The position numbers were made by a program, and so were the translations under genes. Below are positions 17,960 through 27,435 of a stretch of 64,000 nt of DNA, piece after piece (within the stretch, counting starts at the first letter, position 1; the number at the start of each line of letters is the position of its first letter). The DNA comes from Competibacter sp963695105 (GTDB lineage Bacteria > Pseudomonadota > Gammaproteobacteria > Competibacterales > Competibacteraceae). Below the pieces are notes generated by a model that ran no database searches, had not been told where the DNA came from, and was given only the letters and a program-made list of their open reading frames with translations. The stretch is taken from the NCBI GenBank assembly GCA_963695105.1, contig CAVOGC010000003.1, positions 29,061-93,060 on the forward strand. Reading direction: 5' to 3'.

Positions 17960-18685
17960 TTAAAGCTGGAACGATTCACCCAGATAAACCTGGCGGACCT
18001 GTTGATCGGCGAGGATTGCGCCGGGAGCGCCCTCGGCGATCACCCGGCCCTCGTTGAGAATATAGGCGCGGTCGCAAATTCCCAGGGTTTCCCGAACGTT
18101 GTGATCGGTGATCAGCACGCCGATCCGGCGCTCGCACAAGTGGCCGATAATGCGCTGGATATCCAGCACCGACAAAGGATCGACTCCGGCAAACGGTTCG
18201 TCCAGCAACATGAACGCCGGCCGGGCCGCCAAGGCCCTGGCGATCTCCACCCGTCGGCGCTCGCCGCCCGACAGGCTGATGCCGGGGTTGTCGTGCAGAT
18301 GGCCGACATGCAGTTCGTGCAACAACTCCTCGGCCAGCGGCCGGCGTTCGGCTTTGGTCAGATCCGGACGGGTTTCCAGAATCGCCATCACATTATCCAG
18401 CACCGTCAGCCGCCGGAATATCGACGGTTCCTGCGGCAGATAGCCGACCCCCAGCCGCGCCCGCGCGTGCATCGGCAAATGGGTCAGGTCGCGGTCGTCC
18501 AGCAACACCCGCCCCTCGTCGCAATGAATCAGGCCGACCATCATGTAAAAGGTGGTGGTCTTACCGGCGCCATTCGGCCCCAGCAGGCCAACCACCTCGC
18601 CGCTGGCGACCGTCAGCGAGGCGGCGTCCACCACCACCCGCTTGCGGTAGCGCTTGACGACCTCCTTGGCGATCAACTGAGCCAT
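17960..18685 (-). CDS. lptB: LPS export ABC transporter ATPase LptB
   Basis: 241 residues with Walker A GPNGAGKT, signature LSGGERRRVEIARALA, Walker B FMLLDEPFAGVD and a switch His (LITDHNVRET). It powers extraction of LPS from the inner membrane with LptFG. It begins 2 bp after the lptA stop, inside the kdsD-kdsC-lptC-lptA-lptB-rpoN arrangement found across gammaproteobacteria. Confidence 0.96.
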   Translation of the reverse strand: MAQLIAKEVVKRYRKRVVVDAASLTVASGEVVGLLGPNGAGKTTTFYMMVGLIHCDEGRVLLDDRDLTHLPMHARARLGVGYLPQEPSIFRRLTVLDNVMAILETRPDLTKAERRPLAEELLHELHVGHLHDNPGISLSGGERRRVEIARALAARPAFMLLDEPFAGVDPLSVLDIQRIIGHLCERRIGVLITDHNVRETLGICDRAYILNEGRVIAEGAPGAILADQQVRQVYLGESFQL

Positions 18686-18687
18686 GG

Positions 18688-19212
18688 TCAGGGCTTCTTG
18701 GCGGCGGGAAGCACGCTTTGCCCGCGCGGCTGGATGGTGAACTGGATGCGGCCGTTCGCGCCGGCGCCGCGCGCCCGCACCACATCGCCCTTGAGGTCGT
18801 ACTCCACCCGATCGCCGGTAAACACATCCTGCCCCTGCACTAGCCGGGCGTTACCGCTCATGACGACCTTGGCGCTGCCGACGTTGTATTCGACCCGCTG
18901 GCTGGTACCCAGGATTTCCGGCTTGTCGGCCGCCGGCCTATAGCGCAGGTTGACGGGGTTTCCCACCGCCTCCATCCGCTCGAAACTGCTGTCCTTGACG
19001 TGGATGGTGGCGGTGTCGGCGGTCAGCCGCATCGAGCCCTGGCTGATCACCACATTGCCCTCGTAAACGCTCACCCCGGTCTTCTGGTCCAACTGGCCGC
19101 GGCTGGCTTCCAGATGAATCGGCTGCTCGCGGTCCTCCGGCAGGGCGACGACCGGGGACGCCACCAGCGCCAGCACCAGCGCCAGCCCGAATTTATGGCT
19201 TGGGGGGTTCAT
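18688..19212 (-). CDS. lptA: LPS transport periplasmic protein LptA
   Basis: 174 residues from the ATG at 19212 with a signal peptide (about residues 9-24, ending near VVALPEDREQ) and one OstA beta-jellyroll domain (IHLEASRGQLDQKTGVSVYE). It forms the periplasmic bridge that carries LPS. Its start overlaps the end of lptC by 20 bases. Confidence 0.93.
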   Translation of the reverse strand: MNPPSHKFGLALVLALVASPVVALPEDREQPIHLEASRGQLDQKTGVSVYEGNVVISQGSMRLTADTATIHVKDSSFERMEAVGNPVNLRYRPAADKPEILGTSQRVEYNVGSAKVVMSGNARLVQGQDVFTGDRVEYDLKGDVVRARGAGANGRIQFTIQPRGQSVLPAAKKP

Positions 19213-19798
19213 AGACACCTCGCACTTCGGAAAGCAGTTCCAGCCGCTCTTGATCCAGATAGGCGCGCATACCGACAGCCCGCAACTCACCGCCCGGCGT
19301 CACCGCCCGCGCCGGCGCGGCGGTCTCGGCATAGTGGATATCGGGCCGCACCAATACGTCGCGGGTGGTAAGGGTGACCGGCGGCTGGCCGCTCTCGACG
19401 GTGCGGGTCATCACCACCTCGCCTTCCAGTCGGATTTGTTTCTGATCGGAAGCGATCCAGCCTTGTCCGGATCGCAGCCGCCACTCGCGGGTCTGGCCAT
19501 CCGGCTGGTACCAGTCCATTTGCGGCTGTTCGACCTGGGTACCCAGCTTGTCCGGCAATTGCTTCAATAGAGGCGCTTCAAGCACGTATTCGCGCAAGCC
19601 GGCGACCGTCATCCGCACGGCCCGGAATTTCTGGATCACCAGCACCGGCTCCTGGCTCTTGACCGCAACCGGCTCGCGCAACGAAGACTCCACCCAGCGC
19701 AACAGGCTGTAGCTCAAACCAGCCAACAGCGCCAGGCCGGCCAAGTACAGGCTGCCGCGTACCGTGAAATCGCCACGCGCTCCGCCGCCTCTTCCCAC
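19193..19798 (-). CDS. lptC: LPS export system protein LptC
   Basis: About 201 residues from a GTG at 19798, with AGGGAG upstream; a longer frame reads into kdsC and is rejected. One N-terminal membrane anchor (SLYLAGLALLAGLSYSLL) precedes the periplasmic LptC domain. It links LptB2FG to LptA. The start is the least certain in the cluster, but length and neighbours fit. Confidence 0.87.
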   Translation of the reverse strand: MGRGGGARGDFTVRGSLYLAGLALLAGLSYSLLRWVESSLREPVAVKSQEPVLVIQKFRAVRMTVAGLREYVLEAPLLKQLPDKLGTQVEQPQMDWYQPDGQTREWRLRSGQGWIASDQKQIRLEGEVVMTRTVESGQPPVTLTTRDVLVRPDIHYAETAAPARAVTPGGELRAVGMRAYLDQERLELLSEVRGVYEPPKP

Positions 19799-19812
19799 CG
19801 GGTAACCGCTCC

Positions 19813-20334
19813 CTACAGATAGCGGTCGCGCAGGGCCGCCAGTTGGCCGCGCGCTTCCAGCAGCAGCTCGCAGACATCGCGCGCCGCGCCGCGCCCGCCG
19901 CAACTGGGCGTTTGCCAGTGGGCATGCTGCTTGACGAAGGGATCGGCGTCCTGCACCGCGATGGCCAAACCGACCCGGGTCATCACCGGCAGATCGATCA
20001 AATCGTCGCCCACGTAGGCCACCTGCTCCGCGTCCACACCCAGTCGCGCCTGCAGACTGTTGAACGCCGCCAGCTTATCCTGCACACCCAAATAGGCATA
20101 GCGGATACCCAGATCGGTCATGCGCCGCTCCACCGAGGCGGCGTGGCGGCCGGAGATGATGGCCACCTCCACGCCGGCTTCGAGCAACATCTTGATGCCG
20201 TGGCCGTCGCGAATATGGAAAACCTTGTATTCGTTGCCGTCGTTACCCAAATAAAGGTGGCCGTCGGTCAACACCCCGTCCACGTCGAAGATGACCAACT
20301 GAATCTGGGTAGCCTTGCTCAGGATATCGCGCAT
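19813..20334 (-). CDS. kdsC: 3-deoxy-D-manno-octulosonate 8-phosphate phosphatase
   Basis: 173 residues of the HAD fold without a cap domain. Motif I FDVDGVLTDG, motif II IISGR and motif IV VGDDLIDLPVM are all intact. It hydrolyses KDO-8-phosphate in LPS core synthesis as a tetramer. It follows kdsD by 24 bp. Confidence 0.95.
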   Translation of the reverse strand: MRDILSKATQIQLVIFDVDGVLTDGHLYLGNDGNEYKVFHIRDGHGIKMLLEAGVEVAIISGRHAASVERRMTDLGIRYAYLGVQDKLAAFNSLQARLGVDAEQVAYVGDDLIDLPVMTRVGLAIAVQDADPFVKQHAHWQTPSCGGRGAARDVCELLLEARGQLAALRDRYL

Positions 20335-20358
20335 GATCGATCTTCCGCCGGATGGAGA

Positions 20359-21330
20359 TTACAACACGCCGGCGCGCAACAGATCGTGCATGTTGAGGAT
20401 GCCGGCCAGCTTCCCGGCGGAGTTTACCACCGGCAGGGCGTTGATCTTGTACTGTTGCATCATTCGCAGCGCCTCGGCGGCCAGGGTGCCGGGCGCGATG
20501 GTCTTGCAGTCGCGGATCATCACTTCGGCGACCCGGGCGGTATGCACGTCCACCTGCCGGTCCAGCGCCCGGCGCAGGTCGCCGTCGGTGAACACCCCCA
20601 GCACTCGGTCCTCGCCATCCATCACCACGGTCGTGCCCAGACCTTTGCGGCTCATTTCCAGCAGGGCGTCTTTTAGCAGATCGTCGGGCGCGCTGCGCGG
20701 TATCTGCGCGCCGGTGTGCATCACGTCGTCGGTAAGCAGCAGCAGGCGGCGGCCCAACCGGCCACCGGGGTGGGAGCGGGCGAAGTCTTCGGCGGTAAAG
20801 CCACGCGCTTCCAGCAGCGCCACCGCCAGGGCGTCGCCCATCGCCAGCGTGGCGGTGGTGCTGGAGGTCGGCGCCAGTCCGAGCGGGCAGGCTTCCTGGG
20901 AAACGCTGACGTCGATGTGCACATCCGCATTGTTCGCCAGTGTCGAAGCGGGATTGCCGGTCAGGGCGATTAGCGGTACGCCCAGCCGCTTGAGCAGAGG
21001 CAGCAGGGTCAGAATCTCGTCGGTTTCCCCGGAATTGGACAGCGCCAGCACCGCATCCTGGGCGGTGATCATACCCATGTCGCCGTGGCTGGCCTCGGCC
21101 GGATGGACGAAGAACGCCGGGCTGCCGGTGCTGGCCAGCGTCGCCGCGATTTTACCGCCAATGTGACCGGATTTACCGATGCCGAGCACCACGATACGGC
21201 CTTGGCAGTGCAGCATGAGATCGCAGGCACGGACGAAGCCATCGTCAATACGGCTTTTGAGTTGCTCTATCGCTTGAGCTTCGATGGTCAGCACCTGGCT
21301 GGCCAGACGTTTTAGTTGTTCGGGGTGCAT
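20359..21330 (-). CDS. kdsD: Arabinose-5-phosphate isomerase
   Basis: 323 residues: an N-terminal SIS domain (GIGKSGHIGGKIAATLASTG, SNSGETDE) and two C-terminal CBS domains (about residues 205-320). It converts ribulose-5-phosphate to arabinose-5-phosphate, the precursor of KDO. It is the first gene of the minus-strand block that continues to rpoN. Confidence 0.95.
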   Translation of the reverse strand: MHPEQLKRLASQVLTIEAQAIEQLKSRIDDGFVRACDLMLHCQGRIVVLGIGKSGHIGGKIAATLASTGSPAFFVHPAEASHGDMGMITAQDAVLALSNSGETDEILTLLPLLKRLGVPLIALTGNPASTLANNADVHIDVSVSQEACPLGLAPTSSTTATLAMGDALAVALLEARGFTAEDFARSHPGGRLGRRLLLLTDDVMHTGAQIPRSAPDDLLKDALLEMSRKGLGTTVVMDGEDRVLGVFTDGDLRRALDRQVDVHTARVAEVMIRDCKTIAPGTLAAEALRMMQQYKINALPVVNSAGKLAGILNMHDLLRAGVL

Positions 21331-21413
21331 GTTCGGTCGAAGTCAGATTCAGTTGTCCAATCATCCCATGGCAAGAGCGCCGGCTTCCCTTCTCGGTTTT
21401 TGAAAACCTTGCC

Positions 21414-21449
21414 AAAAAATCAGGGGCGACCGTAGCCGCCCCTGATTTT
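21414..21449 (-). terminator. Strong intrinsic terminator after ppdK
   Basis: A 12-bp perfect stem (21417-21428 with 21437-21448) contains CAGGGGCG and has an 8-nt loop. In the minus direction the hairpin is followed by at least six T (A-run at 21414-21419), matching a rho-independent terminator for ppdK. The plus direction also has a T4, so it could work both ways. Confidence 0.88.
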
Positions 21450-21495
21450 CCTCAATCGGCGACGCTAACCACAACGCCGCCAACGTATCAGCCGT

Positions 21496-24249
21496 TTACG
21501 GCTTGAAATCCCCTTCCAGCAGCTTGGCGTGCGCCGCCGCCAGCCGGGCGATGGGCACCCGAGGCGACGAGCAGGACACGTAAGTCAGATTAGCGTAATG
21601 GCAGAAGCGCATCGAAGCCGGATGACCGCCCTGTTCGCCGCAGATACCGACCTTGAGACCATCGCGGGTCTTCCGGCCGTTTTCGACCGCAAACTGCATG
21701 AGCTGGCCAACGCCCGCCGTGTCCAGCGCCTCAAACGGATTGTCCTTGAGAATCCCGGCTGAGTTGTAGAACGGCAGGAATTTGTTCTCGGCGTCCTCGC
21801 GGGAGAACGAGAAGGTGGCCTGGGTCAGGTCGTTGGTGCCAAAGGAGAAGAACTCGGCGACATCGGCGATCTCGCCGGCGCGCAGGCAGGCCCGCACCAC
21901 TTCCATCATGGTGCCGAACTCGAAATGCACCTTGACCGCGTACTTGGCCTCGACCTGAGGCAATACCTCGTCGACCAGCGCCTTCACCCGCTTCAACTCT
22001 TCCACGGTGCACACCTGCGGCACCATGATTTCGGGATGGACATTCACCTTCTCCTGAATACATTCCGCCGCCGCTTCCAGAATGGCGCGGATCTGCATCT
22101 TGTAAATCTCGGGATAGGTCAGACCCAGGCGGACGCCGCGATGACCGAGCATCGGGTTGATTTCGTGCAGGGCGCGCGCCTTCTGAAGGATCTCTTCCTT
22201 CTTGGCCAGCACATCGGCCACCAGGTGGCTGTCGTTGAGAATGCCGAGTTGCTCGACGGCCTTCGGGTTGACCTGGCCGAGAATCTGGCTGATCGCCTCC
22301 AGACCTTGCGCGGTTTGGCGCAGATGGCGCAGATGCTCGATGTCGTCGATCAGGGTCTGCTCGGACGGCAGAAACTCGTGAATCGGCGGATCCAGCAGGC
22401 GAACCGTGACTGGACGCGGCGCCATCACCCGGAAAATTTCCTTGAAGTCGCTGCGCTGCATCGGCAGCAGCTTGGTCAAGGCGGCTTCGCGGTCCTCGGT
22501 GGTCTCGGCCAGGATCATCTCCAGGACGAGCGGCAACCGTTCCTTGGCATTGAACATCCGCTCGGTGCGGCACAGACCAATGCCCATCGCGCCGTAGTTG
22601 GAAGCACGTTGCGCCGCTTCCGGGGTGTCCGCGTTCGCCATCACCTTGAGGGTGGAAATCTCGTCAGCCCAGCTCAGCAAGGTGCGCAGTTCCGGGGTGA
22701 ACTCCGGCTCGACGGTGGGAATGGCGCCCAGATAGACCGCGCCGGTGCCGCCGTCAATAGTGACCACGTCGCCTTCATGCAGGACTTTATCGCCGATGAT
22801 CGCTTGGCGCTGATGCACGTTGACCAGAATGTCTTCCGCGCCGACCACGCAGGGCTTGCCCATGCCGCGCGCCACGACCGCCGCGTGGGAGGTCTTGCCC
22901 CCGCGACTGGTCAGGATGCCCACCGCGGCGAAGAAACCATGGATATCTTCCGGCTTGGTTTCCTCGCGCACCAGAATGATTTTCTCGCTGGCGCCGCGCC
23001 CGCGTTTTACCGCGGTGTCGGCGTCGAACACGATCTTGCCCGATGAGGCGCCGGGAGACGCGCCCATCCCCACCGCCGCCGGCGCAACTTTATAATTGGG
23101 ATCGAGCTGCGGGAACATCATCTGTTCGAGCGACTCGGGATCAATCCGCAGCAACGCCTTTTCGCGGGTGATCAGTCCTTCCTTGGCCATTTCCACCGAG
23201 CTGCGCACCATGCCCTGGGCGTTCATCTTGCCATTGCGGGTTTGCAGGCAGTACAGCACACCCTTTTCGATGGTGTACTCGTAGTCCTGCACCTCGTGAT
23301 AATGACCTTCCAGCTTATTGCGCAGTTCGACCAGTTGCCGGTACAGATCCGGCATCTCGTTTTTCATCTCCGCCACCGGCTTCGGGGTACGGATACCGGC
23401 CACCACGTCCTCGCCCTGGGCGTTGACCAGGTACTCGCCGTACATGACATTTTCGCCGGTGCCGGGATCGCGGGTGAAGCCCACGCCAGTTGAGCAATCG
23501 TTGCCCATGTTGCCAAACACCATGGTCACGATATTGACCGCGGTGCCGTTGGCCTGCTCCGGGGTGATCTTGAATTCGCGACGGTAATCGACGGCGCGCT
23601 TGCCCATCCAGGAACCGAACACCGCCTTGACCGCCAGCTCCAACTGCTCGTAGGGGTCTTGCGGGAACGGCCGCCCGGTCTGCTCCTGGACAGCTTGCAG
23701 AAATAACTTGCCGATGTCGCGCAGATCTTCGGCGCTCAGGGCCACATCCACCTTCACCCCGGCGCGGCGCTTGATCGCCTCGAAGTGCTCGTCGAAGAAA
23801 TGATCATCCACGCCCAGCGCGATCTTGCCGAACAACTGGATGAAGCGACGATAGGCGTCATAACCGAAGCGTTCATTGCCGGTCAGCTTGATCAAGCCGG
23901 CCAGAGTGGTTTCATTCAGACCCAGGTTCAGAATGGTATCCATCATCCCCGGCATGGACATGGAGGAACCGGAGCGCACCGACACCAGCAACGGATTGCC
24001 GGCGCCGCCAAACTGCTTGCCGGTTTCCTGTTCCAGCCAAGCCATGTGCTCGCGCATACTGTCCATCAACCCATCGGGCAGGCGGTTGTTGGCGATGAAA
24101 TCCAGACAGGCTTCGGTGGTGATCACGAAGCCCGGCGGCACCCGCAGGCCGATCTGAGTCATCTCGCACAGGTTGGCGCCCTTGCCGCCCAGCAGCATCT
24201 TATTTTTGCCATCGCCTTCGGTGTATTTGTAAATGTACTTCTTCGCCAT
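21496..24249 (-). CDS. ppdK: Pyruvate, phosphate dikinase
   Basis: 917 residues from the ATG at 24249 (MAKKYIYKYTEGDGKNKMLL), slightly longer than the usual 870-900. An in-frame extension to 24840 runs antisense over mlaF and is rejected. Domains are the N-terminal ATP-grasp, the swivelling phosphohistidine domain (LTSRGGKTSHAAVVARGMGK), and a C-terminal PEP/pyruvate TIM barrel with SFGTNDLTQATFSFSREDAE and the catalytic Cys in GICGEQGGHP. It interconverts pyruvate + ATP + Pi with PEP + AMP + PPi. Next to the lactate genes it offers a route from pyruvate to PEP and sugars. Confidence 0.96.
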   Translation of the reverse strand: MAKKYIYKYTEGDGKNKMLLGGKGANLCEMTQIGLRVPPGFVITTEACLDFIANNRLPDGLMDSMREHMAWLEQETGKQFGGAGNPLLVSVRSGSSMSMPGMMDTILNLGLNETTLAGLIKLTGNERFGYDAYRRFIQLFGKIALGVDDHFFDEHFEAIKRRAGVKVDVALSAEDLRDIGKLFLQAVQEQTGRPFPQDPYEQLELAVKAVFGSWMGKRAVDYRREFKITPEQANGTAVNIVTMVFGNMGNDCSTGVGFTRDPGTGENVMYGEYLVNAQGEDVVAGIRTPKPVAEMKNEMPDLYRQLVELRNKLEGHYHEVQDYEYTIEKGVLYCLQTRNGKMNAQGMVRSSVEMAKEGLITREKALLRIDPESLEQMMFPQLDPNYKVAPAAVGMGASPGASSGKIVFDADTAVKRGRGASEKIILVREETKPEDIHGFFAAVGILTSRGGKTSHAAVVARGMGKPCVVGAEDILVNVHQRQAIIGDKVLHEGDVVTIDGGTGAVYLGAIPTVEPEFTPELRTLLSWADEISTLKVMANADTPEAAQRASNYGAMGIGLCRTERMFNAKERLPLVLEMILAETTEDREAALTKLLPMQRSDFKEIFRVMAPRPVTVRLLDPPIHEFLPSEQTLIDDIEHLRHLRQTAQGLEAISQILGQVNPKAVEQLGILNDSHLVADVLAKKEEILQKARALHEINPMLGHRGVRLGLTYPEIYKMQIRAILEAAAECIQEKVNVHPEIMVPQVCTVEELKRVKALVDEVLPQVEAKYAVKVHFEFGTMMEVVRACLRAGEIADVAEFFSFGTNDLTQATFSFSREDAENKFLPFYNSAGILKDNPFEALDTAGVGQLMQFAVENGRKTRDGLKVGICGEQGGHPASMRFCHYANLTYVSCSSPRVPIARLAAAHAKLLEGDFKP

Positions 24250-24591
24250 GATCCTACCTTCATAAGTGGTTGAGAGAGTGTCGGACTCATCCGACTTCGC
24301 AACAGCATAGACCATCCCGCGCCGTCTTGAACGGTCCACCAGCCTGGTTTCTGTCGCCGGGATTGCGTGTGCGGAAAATAGTGTAGCCAGTAAGGGAATA
24401 CGTTCGCCGGTCGATCGACCGGCCTGTATCGCCCTCAAAGATAACCATATACCTCGGAAATTGCCAAGAACATCTGGGGCGGCGACGACCCGGAACCAAG
24501 AGCGTTCATTTGACTTGCTGGCGGCTTGGCCGGAAGATAGTAGCCTTTTTATGTCTCCGACCCAGCCATTATTCCCAAGCTTAACAAAAGG
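24250..24591. other. 342-bp divergent intergenic region, ppdK and mlaF
   Basis: Promoters for both directions should lie here, but no -35/-10 pair is strong enough to place. The perfect palindrome at 24406-24423 is the only clear structure. No small gene is supported. Confidence 0.5.
24406..24423. promoter_or_regulatory. Perfect 18-bp palindrome, possible operator
   Basis: GCCGGTCGATCGACCGGC is its own reverse complement with no spacer. It lies about 157 bp upstream of ppdK and 168 bp upstream of mlaF. A dimeric regulator site is the natural guess; the regulator is unknown. Confidence 0.5.
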
Positions 24592-25437
24592 ATGCTCGCG
24601 ATCACTACCCGCTCGGACACCGCCCTGCCCCGCGACGATTCTCTGGTGACCATGCGCCGCCTGTCGTTCAGCCGCGGCGAGCACTGTATCTTCCGAGAGC
24701 TGGATTTGGCCATCCCGCGCGGCAAGGTCACCGCCATCATGGGGCCGAGCGGCACCGGCAAAACCACCTTGCTGCGGTTGATCGGCGGCCAGATTCGCCC
24801 CGATGCCGGCCGCATCGAAGTCGACGGTATCTGCGTCCACGAACTTGGCCGCAAGGATCTATATCAACTGCGCAAGCGCATGGGCGTGTTGTTCCAGAGC
24901 GGCGCGCTGTTCACCGACCTGAGCGTGTTCGACAACGTCGCCTTCCCGCTGCGCGAGCACACCCGCCTGCCGGAAACCCTGATCCGAACCCTGGTGCTGA
25001 TGAAGCTGGAGGCGGTCGGCCTGCGCGGCGCCCATGCGCTGATGCCGGCGCAACTGTCGGGCGGCATGGCCCGTCGGGTGGCGCTGGCCCGCGCCATCGC
25101 GCTCGATCCGATGATGATGCTGTACGATGAGCCGTTCGCCGGTCAGGACCCGATCTCGATGGGCGTGCTGGTGAAATTGATCCGCACCCTCAACGACGCG
25201 CTCGATCTGACCAGCATCATCGTCTCGCACGATGTCAAGGAAACCGCCGCCATCGCCGATTATCTCTATCTGATCTCCGACGGTCAGGTGGTGGAGCATG
25301 GCACGCCACAGGATCTGAGCCGCTCCGCTTCGCCCTGGGTGGATCAATTCATGCACGCCCTGCCCGACGGCCCGATGTCCTTTCATTATCCGGCGCCGCC
25401 CTACGAAACCGATTTACTGGCGGGCGCTCCGACATGA
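24592..25437 (+). CDS. mlaF: Phospholipid transport ABC ATPase MlaF
   Basis: 281 residues. Walker A GPSGTGKT, signature LSGGMARRVALARAIA and Walker B MMLYDEPFAGQD are intact; the Met in LSGGM is usual for Mla ATPases. It drives retrograde phospholipid transport that keeps outer-membrane lipid asymmetry. Its stop overlaps the mlaE start by four bases. An in-frame ATG at 24652 (MRRLSF) is an alternative start. Confidence 0.95.
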   Translation: MLAITTRSDTALPRDDSLVTMRRLSFSRGEHCIFRELDLAIPRGKVTAIMGPSGTGKTTLLRLIGGQIRPDAGRIEVDGICVHELGRKDLYQLRKRMGVLFQSGALFTDLSVFDNVAFPLREHTRLPETLIRTLVLMKLEAVGLRGAHALMPAQLSGGMARRVALARAIALDPMMMLYDEPFAGQDPISMGVLVKLIRTLNDALDLTSIIVSHDVKETAAIADYLYLISDGQVVEHGTPQDLSRSASPWVDQFMHALPDGPMSFHYPAPPYETDLLAGAPT

Positions 25438-26219
25438 TTGCGTCGCTGGCGGAATTGGGACGCTTCGTGCTGGACAGGCTGACTCGGCTGGGCCGGGCCA
25501 ACCTGTTCCTGCTGCAACTGCTGCGCGCACTGTCGTTTCTGTTCAGCCGCCCCGGGTTGCTGGTCAAGCAACTGCACGCGGTCGGCGTGCTGTCGCTGCC
25601 CATTATCCTGGTCGCCGGTCTGTTCGTCGGCATGGTGCTGGGCCTGCAAGGGTATGCCAACCTGGTGGATTTCGGCGCGACCTCCTCGCTGGGTACGGTG
25701 GTGGCGCTGTCGTTGATCCGGGAACTGGGGCCGGTGCTGACCGCGCTGCTGTACGCCGGCCGGGCCGGTTCGGCGCTGACCGCCGAGATCGGGCTGATGC
25801 GGGCGACCGAACAACTGGCCAGCATGCAAATGATGGCGGTCGATCCCTTTCCCCGGGTGCTGGCCCCGCGCTTCTTGGCCGGCTGCATCGCGGTACCCCT
25901 GCTGACCGGCATTTTCACCGCGGTCGGCATCCTGGGCGGCTACCTGGTCGCGGTGGTGCAACTGGGCGTGGACGGTGGTTCGTTCTGGGCGCAGATGCAG
26001 GCGAAAGTGCAGTTGTTCGCCGACGTCGGCAACGGCGTCATCATCAAGAGCGCCGTGTTCGGGCTGGTGGCCAACTGGATCGCTTTGTTCGAAGGCTATC
26101 AGGCGCAGCCGACTTCGGAAGGCGTCAGCCTCGCCACCACTCGCACCGTGGTGGACACCTCGCTGGCGGTACTGGGACTGGATTTCCTGCTGACCGCCCT
26201 GATGTTCGGAGTGTGGTAA
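25434..26219 (+). CDS. mlaE: Phospholipid transport permease MlaE
   Basis: 261 residues with five or six membrane segments. Conserved stretches include RELGPVLTALLYAGRAGSAL and the acidic motif AEIGLMRATEQLASMQMM that contacts the ATPase. It overlaps mlaF as ATGA. Confidence 0.95.
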   Translation: MIASLAELGRFVLDRLTRLGRANLFLLQLLRALSFLFSRPGLLVKQLHAVGVLSLPIILVAGLFVGMVLGLQGYANLVDFGATSSLGTVVALSLIRELGPVLTALLYAGRAGSALTAEIGLMRATEQLASMQMMAVDPFPRVLAPRFLAGCIAVPLLTGIFTAVGILGGYLVAVVQLGVDGGSFWAQMQAKVQLFADVGNGVIIKSAVFGLVANWIALFEGYQAQPTSEGVSLATTRTVVDTSLAVLGLDFLLTALMFGVW

Positions 26220-26221
26220 TC

Positions 26222-26704
26222 ATGAAGCAAAAGAATCTGGAGCTGGGGGTCGGCCTGCTCGTCGCGCTGGGGCTGGCCGCGTTTTTCATGCTGGCGCTCA
26301 AGGTCAGCGACCTCACCAGCCTGGGAGACGACAAAGGCTACCGCGTCACGGCCCACTTTGAAAATATCGGCGGGCTCAAGGCCCGCGCCCCGGTCACGCT
26401 GGGCGGCGTGCGCATCGGCCGGGTGGTCGGCATCGGCCTGGACCCGCAAAGCTACGAAGCCGTGGTCACAATGTCCATCGATCCCAAGTACGACCAACTG
26501 CCGACGGACTCCAGCGCCAGCATCCTGACCTCGGGATTGCTGGGCGAACAATACGTCGGGCTGGAACCCGGCGGCATGGACAGCACTCTCAAGGACGGAA
26601 GCGCGATCAAGCTGACCCAATCGGCGCTGGTGCTGGAAAAGCTGATCGGCCGGGTGTTTACCAATATGGCGTCGGGCGACTCCACGCCACCCAAAACGCC
26701 CTGA
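26222..26704 (+). CDS. mlaD: Phospholipid-binding MCE-domain protein MlaD
   Basis: 160 residues from the ATG at 26222, with GGAG about ten bases upstream; a GTG at 26213 is possible. One N-terminal membrane helix (GLLVALGLAAFFMLALKV) is followed by a single MCE domain (VTAHFENIGGLKARAPVTLG). It forms the hexameric periplasmic ring on MlaFE. Confidence 0.94.
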   Translation: MKQKNLELGVGLLVALGLAAFFMLALKVSDLTSLGDDKGYRVTAHFENIGGLKARAPVTLGGVRIGRVVGIGLDPQSYEAVVTMSIDPKYDQLPTDSSASILTSGLLGEQYVGLEPGGMDSTLKDGSAIKLTQSALVLEKLIGRVFTNMASGDSTPPKTP

Positions 26705-26826
26705 CGGCGCCGATCCCGATCCGGGCGCTCCGGCGCGGATATTGAGATGAGTTTCCCGTATGAAGCGGTAAGCGGCGTTCCCCGCGAACGCCACCCCCGG
26801 TTTCCAGAGAGGAGTGCGCTAATCCG

Positions 26827-27435
26827 ATGAAACGAGTGATCGCTCTCGGCCTGTTGCTGCTGGCGTTGGGCGGCGGCGCCATCGAGGCCGCCGTCAGACC
26901 CCCGCAGGATGTCATCCAGGACACCTCGGCGCGGATGTTCGATGCCTTGCGTCAGAACCGCGCGATGCTCGACCGGGACCCAGGACAGATTTACGGGCTG
27001 GTCAATCAGATCGTGTTGCCCAATTTCGATTTCGAACTGATGTCGCGCTGGGTGTTAGGTCGGGCTTGGCAGCAGGCCACCCCCGACCAGCGCCGTCGCT
27101 TCACCGAGGAATTCCGCACCCTGCTGGTTCGCACCTACGCCAAGGCCTTGCTGGAATATTCCAACGAAGATTTCCGCTTGCTGCCGCAACCGACCGTGGG
27201 GGACGGCAGCGAAGTGACCGTCAAGACCGAAGTGCGGCTGAAAGCCGGCCGACCGATCCAGATCAACTACAGCATGCATCTCAACAACGACGGCTGGAAA
27301 GTCTACGACATCACGGTGGACGGGGTCAGTCTGGTCACCAACTACCGCAGCACCTTCGCCAGCCAGATCCGCGCCAATGGCATCGACTCGGTCATCACCG
27401 ATCTCCAGCAGCGTAATACTCAGGGATCGCGCTGA
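26827..27435 (+). CDS. mlaC: Periplasmic phospholipid shuttle MlaC
   Basis: 202 residues with a cleavable signal peptide (MKRVIALGLLLLALGGGAIEA) and a Tol-Tol-Q/MlaC domain (NFDFELMSRWVLGRAWQQAT; VRTYAKALLEYSNED). It carries phospholipid between MlaA at the outer membrane and MlaD. A 122-bp gap precedes it; a GAGAGGAG ribosome site is about ten bases from the ATG. Confidence 0.94.
   Translation: MKRVIALGLLLLALGGGAIEAAVRPPQDVIQDTSARMFDALRQNRAMLDRDPGQIYGLVNQIVLPNFDFELMSRWVLGRAWQQATPDQRRRFTEEFRTLLVRTYAKALLEYSNEDFRLLPQPTVGDGSEVTVKTEVRLKAGRPIQINYSMHLNNDGWKVYDITVDGVSLVTNYRSTFASQIRANGIDSVITDLQQRNTQGSR

Noticed and set aside
24500..24545. Promoter for mlaF (TTGACT near 24510)
   Set aside because: No -10 hexamer at a suitable distance; the best match needs a 20-bp spacer.
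21496..24840. Long ppdK start giving 1114 residues
   Set aside because: The extra N-terminus is antisense to mlaF; the ATG at 24249 has a ribosome site and the family N-terminus.
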